Positions 1 through 5,459 of a DNA stretch of 5,744 nt are shown one piece after another (positions within the stretch are counted from its first letter, which is position 1; the number at the start of each line of letters is the position of its first letter). Origin of the DNA: Pyrinomonadaceae bacterium (GTDB taxonomy: Bacteria; Acidobacteriota; Blastocatellia; Pyrinomonadales; Pyrinomonadaceae); contig JACCRA010000268.1 in the NCBI GenBank assembly GCA_013813825.1, forward strand, positions 1-5,744, in the 5' to 3' direction. The position numbers and the translations under genes were made by a program. The notes under the pieces are model-generated. The model worked only from the letters and a program-made list of their open reading frames with translations. It was not told the DNA's origin and did not search any database.

Positions 1-429
1 CGCCCTGAAGTGCGCGCCGCCGAACTGGCGAAGCTCGAACATGTGGATGTCCGGCTCCACTCGATCATTTACAAGGTCGAAGAGGAGATTCGCGCGGCGA
101 TGATCGGGATGCTCGATAAGATCGAGCAGGAGAAGGTGCTCGGCAAGGCAGACGTGCGGCAGGTTTTCAAAGTGCCGCGCGCCGGCACGGTCGCGGGCTG
201 CATGGTCACGAGCGGCATTATTCGCCGCAACGCCCGCGCTCGCTTGATCCGCGACGCCGTCGTCGCGTGGGAAGGCAGCATCGAATCATTGCGCCGCGTC
301 AAGGACGATGTCGCCGAAGTTCGCGAGGGCTTCGAGTGCGGCATCGCGCTCGCCAACTTCTCCGATCTCAAAGTCGGCGACCAGATCGAGGCGTACATCG
401 TCGAGAAGGTGGCAGCCACCGAACTATAG
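1..429 (+). CDS. infB: Translation initiation factor IF-2, C-terminal part (5' truncated by window)
   Basis: This is the last 142 codons of IF2; the frame is open from base 1 and stops at TAG 427-429. IF2 is the cytoplasmic GTPase that brings fMet-tRNA to the 30S subunit and promotes 50S joining. The visible part covers the end of domain III and the C-terminal beta-barrel domain that holds fMet-tRNA. Family signatures seen are VDVRLHSIIYKVEEEI followed by AAMIGML, EKVLGKADVRQVFKV, the GTVAGCMVTSG stretch, IRRNARARLIRD, the SLRRVKDDVAEV stretch, and the closing GFECGIALANFSDLKVGDQIEAY shortened here to GFECGIAL...GDQIEAY. The GTPase domain lies upstream of the window. rbfA follows after a 67-nt gap filled by an inverted repeat, the usual infB-rbfA order. 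Identification is near certain. Confidence 0.97.
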   Translation, partial: RPEVRAAELAKLEHVDVRLHSIIYKVEEEIRAAMIGMLDKIEQEKVLGKADVRQVFKVPRAGTVAGCMVTSGIIRRNARARLIRDAVVAWEGSIESLRRVKDDVAEVREGFECGIALANFSDLKVGDQIEAYIVEKVAATEL

Positions 430-483
430 AGGTCAGAGGTCAGAGGTCAGCGAAAACTGATTCTTTTCTGACCTCTGACCTCT
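430..483. repeat. Heptad-built inverted repeat between infB and rbfA
   Basis: The left side is three exact tandem copies of AGGTCAG (430-450). The right side is CTGACCT twice plus CT (468-483). Bases 435-450 and 468-483 are perfect 16-bp reverse complements. The 17-nt centre can add AAAA/TTTT pairing (453-456 with 464-467) around a 7-nt loop. The array starts directly after the infB stop codon and ends 13 nt before the rbfA ATG. As RNA it would form a very stable hairpin in the infB-rbfA leader. It could act as a processing or attenuation site, or be a non-functional repeat; the sequence does not decide. Confidence 0.92.
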
Positions 484-496
484 CGCCTATGTTTTT

Positions 497-901
497 ATGA
501 GACGGCCTGCGAGAGTTGCTGAATTAGTCCGCGAGGAGATCGTGCAGATCGTCGGTTATGAACTGGACGATCCCCGCCTCACGATGGTCACGGTAACGGA
601 CGTGCGGATGTCCGAGAATTTGCGCGAGGCGCGCGTCTATGTGACAGTGAGCGGCACGGAGGACGAGGCGGGACAGGCAATGAAAGCGCTTAACCACGCC
701 GCGCCTTACGTTCGTCGCCAGCTCGCTGTCGAACTTAACCTGCGGCACGCGCCGGGAATCTTCTTCGTGCGCGACACGGTCGAGGAAAAGGCCGCGCGTG
801 TCGATGAGCTATTGATGGAAATCGGCCAGCAAAGCAGCCCCCCCGACGACGAGGCCGCCCGGTCGGAAGAAAAGGAGAACAACATGAGGGATGAGGGATG
901 A
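497..901 (+). CDS. rbfA: 30S ribosome-binding factor RbfA
   Basis: The product has 134 residues, close to the family's usual 110-135. RbfA is a cytoplasmic KH-fold protein that binds the 30S subunit during late 16S rRNA maturation and cold adaptation. The N-terminus RRPARVAELVREEIVQIV and the LDDPRLTMVTVTDVRMS stretch are typical, followed by AREARVYVTV-like sequence and a FFVRDTVEEKAARVDELL ending. In the helix-kink position where the family usually has A-x-G, this protein reads A68-A69-P70. The ATG at 497 fits the family N-terminus, although no Shine-Dalgarno motif precedes it. The tail after about residue 112 is acidic and unconserved, and the last codons (MRDEG, stop) are made from the ATGAGGG repeat that starts at 884. 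Position between infB and an nrnA-like gene supports the call. Confidence 0.96.
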   Translation: MRRPARVAELVREEIVQIVGYELDDPRLTMVTVTDVRMSENLREARVYVTVSGTEDEAGQAMKALNHAAPYVRRQLAVELNLRHAPGIFFVRDTVEEKAARVDELLMEIGQQSSPPDDEAARSEEKENNMRDEG

Positions 902-969
902 GGGATGAGGGATGAAAGGAAGCAACTAGTCTTTCCCTCATCCCTCATGCCTCATCCCTCATCCCTCAT
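884..969. repeat. Heptad-built inverted repeat between rbfA and the nrnA-like gene
   Basis: Four exact copies of ATGAGGG (884-911) are followed by ATGAAAG (912-918). The right side (931-969) is the reverse complement of five ATGAGGG-like units, one of them ATGAGGC, plus AAAG. Nearly all of the roughly 35-nt arms pair, leaving a 12-nt loop (919-930). The left array runs into rbfA and supplies its TGA stop (899-901). The right arm ends 8 nt before the ATG of the next gene, so the whole junction is repeat. A long RNA hairpin here could affect coupling between the two genes. Confidence 0.93.
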
Positions 970-977
970 TGAAAATC

Positions 978-2027
978 ATGTTGAGTCAAGTCGTCGAGTT
1001 GATCGAGCGGAAGCACCGCTTTGCAATCACCTCGCATGTCCGCCCGGACGGTGACAGTCTGGGATCGTCTTTGGGGCTGTATTGGTTGCTGCTCGCGCTC
1101 GGCAAAGACCCGGAAGTGATCATGCGCGATCCGGTCCCGCACGCTTATCAGAAGTTGCCCGGCGTGGGGACGGTGCGCGTGACGCCCGCCGTCGATGTGC
1201 CTTACGACGCGGTCTTCGTCATTGAGTGCTCGGACGTAGATCGTCCTGGCCTCATCGATCTGGAAAAGCAACTCGTCGTTAACATCGATCACCATTCGAC
1301 CACCGCGCTCTTCGGCACCATCAACTGGATCGACTCGACCGCTTCGGCCGTCGGCGAGATGATCTACAATCTCTGCAAGGCCATCGGCGTCCGCCCCTCC
1401 AAAGAGATTGCCGAGTGCGTCTATACCGCGCTCGTGACTGACACCGGCTCGTTTCACTACTCAAACACTTCCGAGCGGACGTTTAAGGTCGCGTCTGAGT
1501 TGGTGCGGGCCGGGGTCAAGCCGGCGAAGATTTCGCAGGCAGTCTTCAACAACTACCCGTGGAGCAAGCTCGCGCTGCTGAGTGACGTGCTGGCGACGGC
1601 GCGGCACGATGCATCGGGGCGCGTGGCGTGGCTGCGCCAGACTTTGGAGATGCAAGAACGCGCCAGCGCGTCGGACGAAGACAGCGATGGCTTCGTTAAT
1701 TACCCGATGAGTTGCGGCGCGGTCGAGGCGGTCGCGTTTTTGAAGGAGACGGCCCCGGGCGTCTATCGCACCAGCTTGCGTTCGAAAGGCGAGGTCAACG
1801 TCGCGCGCATTGCCGAGCGGTTCGGCGGCGGCGGCCACCGCAACGCCGCCGGGTGCGCGCTCTACGGCGATTGGGACGAGGCCGAGGGTGCGGTCGTCCG
1901 CCTGCTCGTCGAGGCCGTCGAGCAGCGCGCCAGCAATGGGACCAATGGTCGCGGCGGCGGCGCGTCTTTCGAGTCATCGCCCGCGCCCGAAGAACCGTTG
2001 CCGGAAACGGCCGGCGCGAAGAGGTAA
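978..2027 (+). CDS. nrnA: NrnA-like DHH/DHHA1 phosphoesterase (oligoribonuclease / pAp phosphatase)
   Basis: This 349-residue protein belongs to the DHH superfamily: metal-dependent (Mn) cytoplasmic enzymes that degrade 2-5 nt RNAs and dephosphorylate pAp, with some members also acting on pApA from c-di-AMP. Motif I is SHVRPDGDSLGS, with likely metal ligands H20, D24 and D26. The DHH motif is D104-H105-H106 in NIDHHSTT. Motif IV is VTDTGSF with D155. The C-terminal DHHA1 substrate motif is GGGGHRNAAG (283-292). A Gly/Pro/Glu-rich tail of about 30 residues after the DHHA1 domain is unconserved, making it longer than the 313-residue B. subtilis NrnA. ATG 978 is preferred; a TTG at 969 would add three residues but lies in the repeat arm. 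No Shine-Dalgarno is visible at either. The infB-rbfA-nrnA order is common; which substrate dominates cannot be told. Confidence 0.93.
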   Translation: MLSQVVELIERKHRFAITSHVRPDGDSLGSSLGLYWLLLALGKDPEVIMRDPVPHAYQKLPGVGTVRVTPAVDVPYDAVFVIECSDVDRPGLIDLEKQLVVNIDHHSTTALFGTINWIDSTASAVGEMIYNLCKAIGVRPSKEIAECVYTALVTDTGSFHYSNTSERTFKVASELVRAGVKPAKISQAVFNNYPWSKLALLSDVLATARHDASGRVAWLRQTLEMQERASASDEDSDGFVNYPMSCGAVEAVAFLKETAPGVYRTSLRSKGEVNVARIAERFGGGGHRNAAGCALYGDWDEAEGAVVRLLVEAVEQRASNGTNGRGGGASFESSPAPEEPLPETAGAKR

Positions 2028-2046
2028 CAGTGGGTTAAGGATTATC

Positions 2047-2076
2047 GGGGGGAATCACACGAAGTTGATTCCCCCT
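2047..2076 (+). terminator. Hairpin between nrnA-like gene and accD, possible terminator
   Basis: A perfect 10-bp stem, GGGGGAATCA (2048-2057) with TGATTCCCCC (2066-2075), encloses an 8-nt loop and can gain one G-U pair. It starts 20 nt after the nrnA-like stop codon. The downstream bases TGCCCTAGCC contain no T run, so it is not a textbook intrinsic terminator; it could also be a transcript-end stabiliser. Unlike the other junction palindromes here it contains no 7-nt tandem repeat. The position fits a break between the infB group and accD. Confidence 0.4.
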
Positions 2077-2102
2077 GCCCTAGCCGCTCATCCCGTCCGC
2101 GT

Positions 2103-2117
2103 TTATATTTTTAGCCT
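2103..2117 (+). promoter_or_regulatory. Candidate -10 element just upstream of accD
   Basis: An AT-rich island in GC-rich surroundings contains TATATT (2104-2109), ending 8 nt before the accD ATG. No convincing -35 lies 16-18 nt upstream and there is no Shine-Dalgarno. If TATATT is a -10 box, transcription would begin almost at the start codon, giving a leaderless or nearly leaderless message. This is inference from spacing only. Confidence 0.25.
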
Positions 2118-3083
2118 ATGTCTTGGTTTCGCAAAAAGGGACAAAAGATCGAGAGCGTGCCGGCGGACGAGCGCGTGGTGCGGACTGAAGGTATCTTCGT
2201 CAAGTGCTTGGAGTGTGAGACACCCCTCTTCAAACGCGATCTGGAAGAGTCGTTACAAGTCTGTCCGAAGTGTAACTATCACTTCCGCATCGGCGCCCGC
2301 GAGCGCCTCGCGCTGCTCTACGACGAGGCGGCTTATGAAGAACTGGACAACGATGTGATCTCTTCCGATCCGCTCGGGTTCGTGGATACCAAGCCGTACC
2401 CGCAACGACTGGAGCAGGCGCGACGAGCGACGGGCTTGCCGGAGGCGGTCATCACGGCGCGGGGCAAGATCGGCGGGCACGCGGTCTATGCCGGCGCGAT
2501 GGACTTCAGTTTCCTCGGCGGCTCGATGGGATCGGCCGTCGGCGAGAAGCTCACGCGGATCATTGAGCGGGCGGTGCGTGAACGCGCCGCCGTGATCACG
2601 GTCGCCTCTTCGGGCGGCGCGCGGATGCAGGAGGGCACACTCAGTTTAATGCAGATGGCGAAAATCGCAGCCGCGCTCGGCTTGCTCGACGAGGCGCGAT
2701 TGCCCTTCATCTCGGTCTTGACCGATCCGACCACGGGCGGCGTGACCGCCAGCTTCGCGATGCTCGGCGACGTGATCATCGCCGAGCCGAAAGCCTTAAT
2801 CGGCTTCGCCGGCCCGCGCGTCATCGAACAGACCATCCGCCAAAAACTCCCTAAAGGTTTTCAGCGTTCCGAATTCCTTCTCGAACACGGAATGCTCGAT
2901 GCCGTGGTTGACCGCCGAAAGATGCGCGACTTCCTTATCAAATCGCTCAACTTCATGGTCAACCCGGAAATCACGCCCGTCCAGACGATCCTCGATCTCA
3001 GCAGTAACGGGCACGGCTCGCTTGACGGGAGAGAGTCGAAAGTCGAAAGTCAAAAGCCGCGGGCTGAAGACAAGCTGCCTTAA
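2118..3083 (+). CDS. accD: Acetyl-CoA carboxylase carboxyltransferase subunit beta
   Basis: The product has 321 residues against 304 in E. coli. AccD pairs with AccA to move the carboxyl group from carboxybiotin-BCCP to acetyl-CoA, giving malonyl-CoA for fatty-acid synthesis in the cytoplasm. The N-terminal four-cysteine zinc ribbon is complete: C30-x2-C33-x15-C49-x2-C52. The crotonase-fold carboxyltransferase domain follows, with SSGGARMQEGTLSLMQMAK, TDPTTGGVTASFAMLGD, AEPKALIGFAGPRVIEQT and the EFLLEHGMLDAVVDR closing motif. The ATG at 2118 gives the usual MSWFRKK-type N-terminus; no Shine-Dalgarno is visible. The last 20-25 residues are hydrophilic, beyond the conserved domain, and partly encoded by AGTCGAA repeats. 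The neighbour folC matches the common accD-folC order. accA is not in the window. Confidence 0.98.
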   Translation: MSWFRKKGQKIESVPADERVVRTEGIFVKCLECETPLFKRDLEESLQVCPKCNYHFRIGARERLALLYDEAAYEELDNDVISSDPLGFVDTKPYPQRLEQARRATGLPEAVITARGKIGGHAVYAGAMDFSFLGGSMGSAVGEKLTRIIERAVRERAAVITVASSGGARMQEGTLSLMQMAKIAAALGLLDEARLPFISVLTDPTTGGVTASFAMLGDVIIAEPKALIGFAGPRVIEQTIRQKLPKGFQRSEFLLEHGMLDAVVDRRKMRDFLIKSLNFMVNPEITPVQTILDLSSNGHGSLDGRESKVESQKPRAEDKLP

Positions 3084-3094
3084 CTTCGGACTTG
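3034..3094. repeat. Heptad array at the 3' end of accD with a degenerate inverted copy
   Basis: Three tandem heptads, AGTCGAA, AGTCGAA and AGTCAAA, occupy 3034-3054 inside the accD reading frame. Downstream, 3081-3094 reads on the reverse strand as AAGTCCGAAGTTAA, a weak match to the same unit with small gaps. The centre holds a short AGCC/GGCT stem (3055-3058 with 3062-3065). The pattern matches the other junction elements but the right arm has decayed. The array encodes about seven residues of the AccD tail (around SKVESQK). Confidence 0.6.
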
Positions 3095-3103
3095 TGGGTA
3101 ATA

Positions 3104-3112
3104 TGCTATAGC
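3104..3112 (+). promoter_or_regulatory. Candidate extended -10 promoter for folC
   Basis: The bases TGCTATAGC fit an extended -10 element (TG, one base, TATAGC at 3107-3112), 100 nt upstream of the folC ATG. A poor -35 candidate, TTCGGA (3085-3090), lies 16 nt upstream. The 129-nt accD-folC gap is otherwise featureless apart from two adjacent 8-mers ending CGCGAAG (3154-3169). folC may simply be co-transcribed with accD. Confidence 0.22.
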
Positions 3113-3202
3113 GTTACTCAGTTGCGTGCGACCGAGCACAAGAAAGACAGTCCACGCGAAGGCGCGAAGCAGACAAGTCGCTTTCAACTGCTCAACAGCT
3201 AT

Positions 3203-3207
3203 AGAGG
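3203..3207 (+). promoter_or_regulatory. Ribosome binding site deciding the folC start
   Basis: AGAGG sits 5 nt before the ATG at 3213. It supports that start over the in-frame GTG at 3126, whose 29-residue extension is not FolC-like. Confidence 0.5.
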
Positions 3208-3212
3208 CCGGG

Positions 3213-4544
3213 ATGTCGTTCGACGAAGCAGTTGCATACCTCCTCGGTCTCGGACATGAGACGCTCGCTGTCAAGCTCGGGCTGGAAAACATCGAACGCC
3301 TGCTCGCCGCGCTCGATCACCCGCACCTTTATTTCCCTTCCGTCCAAATCGCCGGCACGAACGGCAAAGGATCGACGGCCGCGATGCTCGACGCCATCTG
3401 CCGCGCGGCGGGCGTCCGCGCGGGACTCTACACTTCGCCTCACCTCGTCTCGCTTACCGAACGCATCAGCATCGCGGGAGAATTGATCTCGGATGAAGAG
3501 TTCGCCCGCCAAACATATCGCGTCCGCGAGGCGGCGCGGCAACTGCAAGGCACAAGCGGCGCGTTGCCGACGTTCTTCGAGCAGGTGACGGCCATCGCAC
3601 TTCTCGCCTTTCGCGACGCGGGCATTCAATTGGCGATTCTCGAAACGGGCCTAGGGGGGCGGCTCGATGCGACTACCGCCGTCCGCGCCGCCACCGTCGC
3701 GATCACGCCCGTCGCCCTTGATCATCAGGAATATCTCGGCCACACGCTCGCCGAGATCGCCGCCGAAAAAGCCGCCGTCATTCGCCCCAACGTCCGCGCC
3801 GTCGTCGCGCCGCAATTGGCGACGGAGGCGCGCGAAGTGATTGTCGCCCGTTGCCATGAGCAAGGCGTCGCGCCGCGCTTCGCGACGCAAGACTGGCAAA
3901 CTCACGGTGCGACCGCGGACGGTCGCCTCCGCGCCACCTTCCACACCTCACAAGACGTTTACGAGGCTGTGCCACTTGCCTTACGCGGCCGTCATCAATT
4001 GACGAACGCGGCCGTCGCCATCGAGTTGGCGGAAGATTTGCGCGAACTAGGCTTCCCCATTTCGCGTGCCGCGATCATTGAAGGGATCGCCACGGCGCGA
4101 CACGCGGGGCGGCTCGAACTAATCCCCGGCACGCCCGCCATCCTCTTCGACGGCGCGCACAATCCGGCCGGCGCGCGTGCCCTACGCGACTACTTCGACG
4201 AATTCACCGCAACGCCGATCACACTCATCTTCGGCGCGATGCGCGACAAGGATTTACATGAGATCGGTGCCACGCTCTTCCCCGCCGCCCGACAACTAAT
4301 CCTGACACAACCGACTAATCCACGCGCCGCCTCAGTCGCGGACTTGCGCCGCGTCGCGCCGCTGTCGCAACCAACGGAGGGCGGTCGCGTCATCTTCGCT
4401 CCGTCTCCGGCTGAGGCGCTTGACACTGCCATGCGACTAACCCCGCCCGACGGAATCATCTGCGTGACCGGCTCGCTGTACCTGATCGGCGAGACGAAAC
4501 GCCTGTTGGCGGACAGGCAGCGCGGCTTGAATCACCAAGATTAA
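3213..4544 (+). CDS. folC: Bifunctional folylpolyglutamate synthase / dihydrofolate synthase
   Basis: This 443-residue Mur-ligase-superfamily protein is close to the usual 420-440. FolC ligates L-glutamate to dihydropteroate (dihydrofolate synthase) and adds further glutamates to reduced folates, using ATP, in the cytoplasm. The N-terminus has the typical YLLGLGHETLAVKLGLENI region. The ATP-binding P-loop is GTNGKGS (48-54), followed by the folate/ATP loop TSPHL (74-78) and ERI (83-85). PTFFEQVTAIAL (120-131) and ETGLGGRLDATT (145-156) are family signatures, then DHQEYLG and the AEKAAVIRP stretch with the probable carbamylated lysine. The C-terminal ligase domain carries FDGAHNPAGA (D313, H316, N317). 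The start at ATG 3213 is supported by AGAGG 5 nt upstream. Whether both activities are kept cannot be decided by eye. The TAA stop lies within the TTAAAGT sequence that borders the next repeat element. Confidence 0.95.
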   Translation: MSFDEAVAYLLGLGHETLAVKLGLENIERLLAALDHPHLYFPSVQIAGTNGKGSTAAMLDAICRAAGVRAGLYTSPHLVSLTERISIAGELISDEEFARQTYRVREAARQLQGTSGALPTFFEQVTAIALLAFRDAGIQLAILETGLGGRLDATTAVRAATVAITPVALDHQEYLGHTLAEIAAEKAAVIRPNVRAVVAPQLATEAREVIVARCHEQGVAPRFATQDWQTHGATADGRLRATFHTSQDVYEAVPLALRGRHQLTNAAVAIELAEDLRELGFPISRAAIIEGIATARHAGRLELIPGTPAILFDGAHNPAGARALRDYFDEFTATPITLIFGAMRDKDLHEIGATLFPAARQLILTQPTNPRAASVADLRRVAPLSQPTEGGRVIFAPSPAEALDTAMRLTPPDGIICVTGSLYLIGETKRLLADRQRGLNHQD

Positions 4545-4699
4545 AGTGTAAGCGTTCAGCAGTAGCGATCAACGATCAGCTAAAACTAAAGTAAGCGCGG
4601 GCCTTTCGTTTGGCTAAACAAGGCGCGCAATTGAAAGACCAGCGCGACCGCTGACTGGCTGACCGCTGAAGGCTGATAGCTGAATGCTTACGTTAAAGT
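4541..4699. repeat. 145-nt inverted-repeat element with 7-bp flanking direct repeats, folC/Nudix junction
   Basis: The outer arms are 13-nt inverted repeats (4548-4560 and 4679-4691) differing at one position that still forms a G-U pair. The right arm contains four in-register heptads GCTGACC, GCTGAAG, GCTGATA, GCTGAAT (4658-4685) plus one offset copy at 4650. The left arm carries looser complements (around 4564-4581, roughly 13 of 18 matching). A central hairpin pairs GCGCG...CCTT (4595-4605) with AAGG-CGCGC (4620-4628), topped by GTTT/AAAC around a GGCT tetraloop. Immediate flanks are TTAAAGT on both sides (4541-4547 and 4693-4699), as a target-site duplication would look. This suggests a small non-autonomous mobile element; no transposase is nearby. 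Confidence 0.75.
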
Positions 4700-4739
4700 T
4701 TAAGATGATGGTCGTCGTCTCACCGTCGCAGACGCCGCC

Positions 4740-4746
4740 GGAGGAG
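4740..4746 (+). promoter_or_regulatory. Possible ribosome binding site for the Nudix gene
   Basis: GGAGGAG is a strong anti-Shine-Dalgarno complement, 12 nt before ATG 4759, which is longer than usual spacing. It supports this start over ATG 4684, 4705 and 4708 further upstream. Confidence 0.35.
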
Positions 4747-4758
4747 ACACCAGCAGCT

Positions 4759-5340
4759 ATGGACACATCAGACAAACCCGCGCCCGAAGTGCTTGCCAGC
4801 GAAGACGTATTTCAAGGGCCGGTATTTACGGTTTCCGTTGACACCGTGCGCGAGGCCGGGCAGACGCACCGGCGCGATGTGGTGTGGCATCCGGGAAGCG
4901 CGGCTGTCGTGGCCGTCTATGACGACGGAACCATCGGACTGGTGCGGCAATACCGGCACCCGGCGGTGAAATACTTGTTGGAGATTCCGGCGGGTAGCCG
5001 CGGCGACTTCGAACTGCCGGAAGAATGCGCGGCGCGCGAATTGGAAGAAGAGTTGGGCGTCGTGGCCGGGCGGTGGGAGAAGCTGACAGAGTTCTTCGTC
5101 TCGCCCGGCTTCTGCGGCGAAAAGATGTGGCTCTATCTTGCGACCGACCTGACCGCAACCGGACAGCGTTTGGAAGACGACGAGTTGATCGAGATCGTGC
5201 GCGTTTCTTTCCCGCGCGCTTTCGAGATGATCGAAGCCAACGAGATCGAAGACGCCAAAACGATCATCGGCCTCACCATGGCCGCCGCGCGCCTCGGCAT
5301 CATCGTGGATACGGACGAGGCGCAAACCTGCACGACCTGA
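4759..5340 (+). CDS. Nudix hydrolase, ADP-ribose pyrophosphatase type
   Basis: From ATG 4759 the protein has 193 residues. ADP-ribose pyrophosphatases of this family split ADP-ribose and related nucleotide sugars to AMP and a sugar phosphate, a cytoplasmic housecleaning role needing Mg. The Nudix box is complete at residues 79-101 (G-x5-E-x7-R-E-L-E-E-E-L-G-V), providing the metal-binding glutamates. Upstream lie DVFQGPVFTV, the RRDVVWHPGSAAVVAV strand and LVRQYRHPAVKYLLEIPAG, typical of the ADPRase branch. P116, about 15 residues after the box, matches the proline regarded as an ADPRase marker. An in-frame ATG at 4684 would add 25 residues, but it lies inside the repeat arm and the extension is unlike the family. 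Substrate preference (ADP-ribose, ADP-glucose, GDP-mannose) is not resolvable by eye. Confidence 0.9.
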   Translation: MDTSDKPAPEVLASEDVFQGPVFTVSVDTVREAGQTHRRDVVWHPGSAAVVAVYDDGTIGLVRQYRHPAVKYLLEIPAGSRGDFELPEECAARELEEELGVVAGRWEKLTEFFVSPGFCGEKMWLYLATDLTATGQRLEDDELIEIVRVSFPRAFEMIEANEIEDAKTIIGLTMAAARLGIIVDTDEAQTCTT

Positions 5341-5341
5341 A

Positions 5342-5433
5342 GAAATTGATGAAGGCGAAATCATGAATGATAAATAGAAGGCATCCGCTTTCAAATTTTT
5401 ATTCATCATTCATCATTTCGCATTCATCATTTC
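5342..5433. repeat. Heptad-related inverted repeat after the Nudix gene
   Basis: The left arm (5342-5376) and the reverse complement of the right arm (5400-5433) match at about 31 of 35 positions, with one single-base gap. Both arms are built from ATGAATG/GATGAAT-like units separated by GCGAAAT. The core contains a short hairpin, GAAGGC (5377-5382) with GCTTTC (5387-5392) around ATCC. The arm begins 2 nt after the Nudix stop codon and is followed by a pyrimidine-rich stretch, so the hairpin might help end the transcript. It shares the architecture, not the sequence, of the other junction elements. Confidence 0.85.
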
Positions 5434-5459
5434 TGCTCTTTCCTTTTCGGGCGATGTAG

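Noticed and set aside
884..969. Direct repeats as a CRISPR array
   Set aside because: Units are 7 nt, directly adjacent and without spacers; the two halves are inverted relative to each other.
966..1457. 163-codon minus-strand frame over the nrnA-like gene
   Set aside because: Mirror of a strongly conserved DHH gene; His/Arg-rich composition is typical of antisense translation.
2041..2117. Riboswitch upstream of accD
   Set aside because: The gap is only 90 nt, with one simple hairpin and no recognisable aptamer pattern.
3154..3169. Two adjacent 8-mers ending CGCGAAG before folC
   Set aside because: Only two imperfect copies, no inverted partner and period 8 rather than 7; could be chance in GC-rich DNA.
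3126..3212. Upstream GTG start for folC
   Set aside because: The 29 extra residues do not resemble FolC, and ATG 3213 has AGAGG at proper spacing and gives the usual N-terminus.
4684..4758. Upstream ATG start for the Nudix gene
   Set aside because: It falls inside the repeat arm and adds 25 residues without family similarity; kept as an alternative only.
4768..5409. 213-codon open frame on the minus strand over the Nudix gene
   Set aside because: It lies opposite a gene with a complete Nudix box, shows no recognisable motif and is explained by GC-rich codon use on the other strand.
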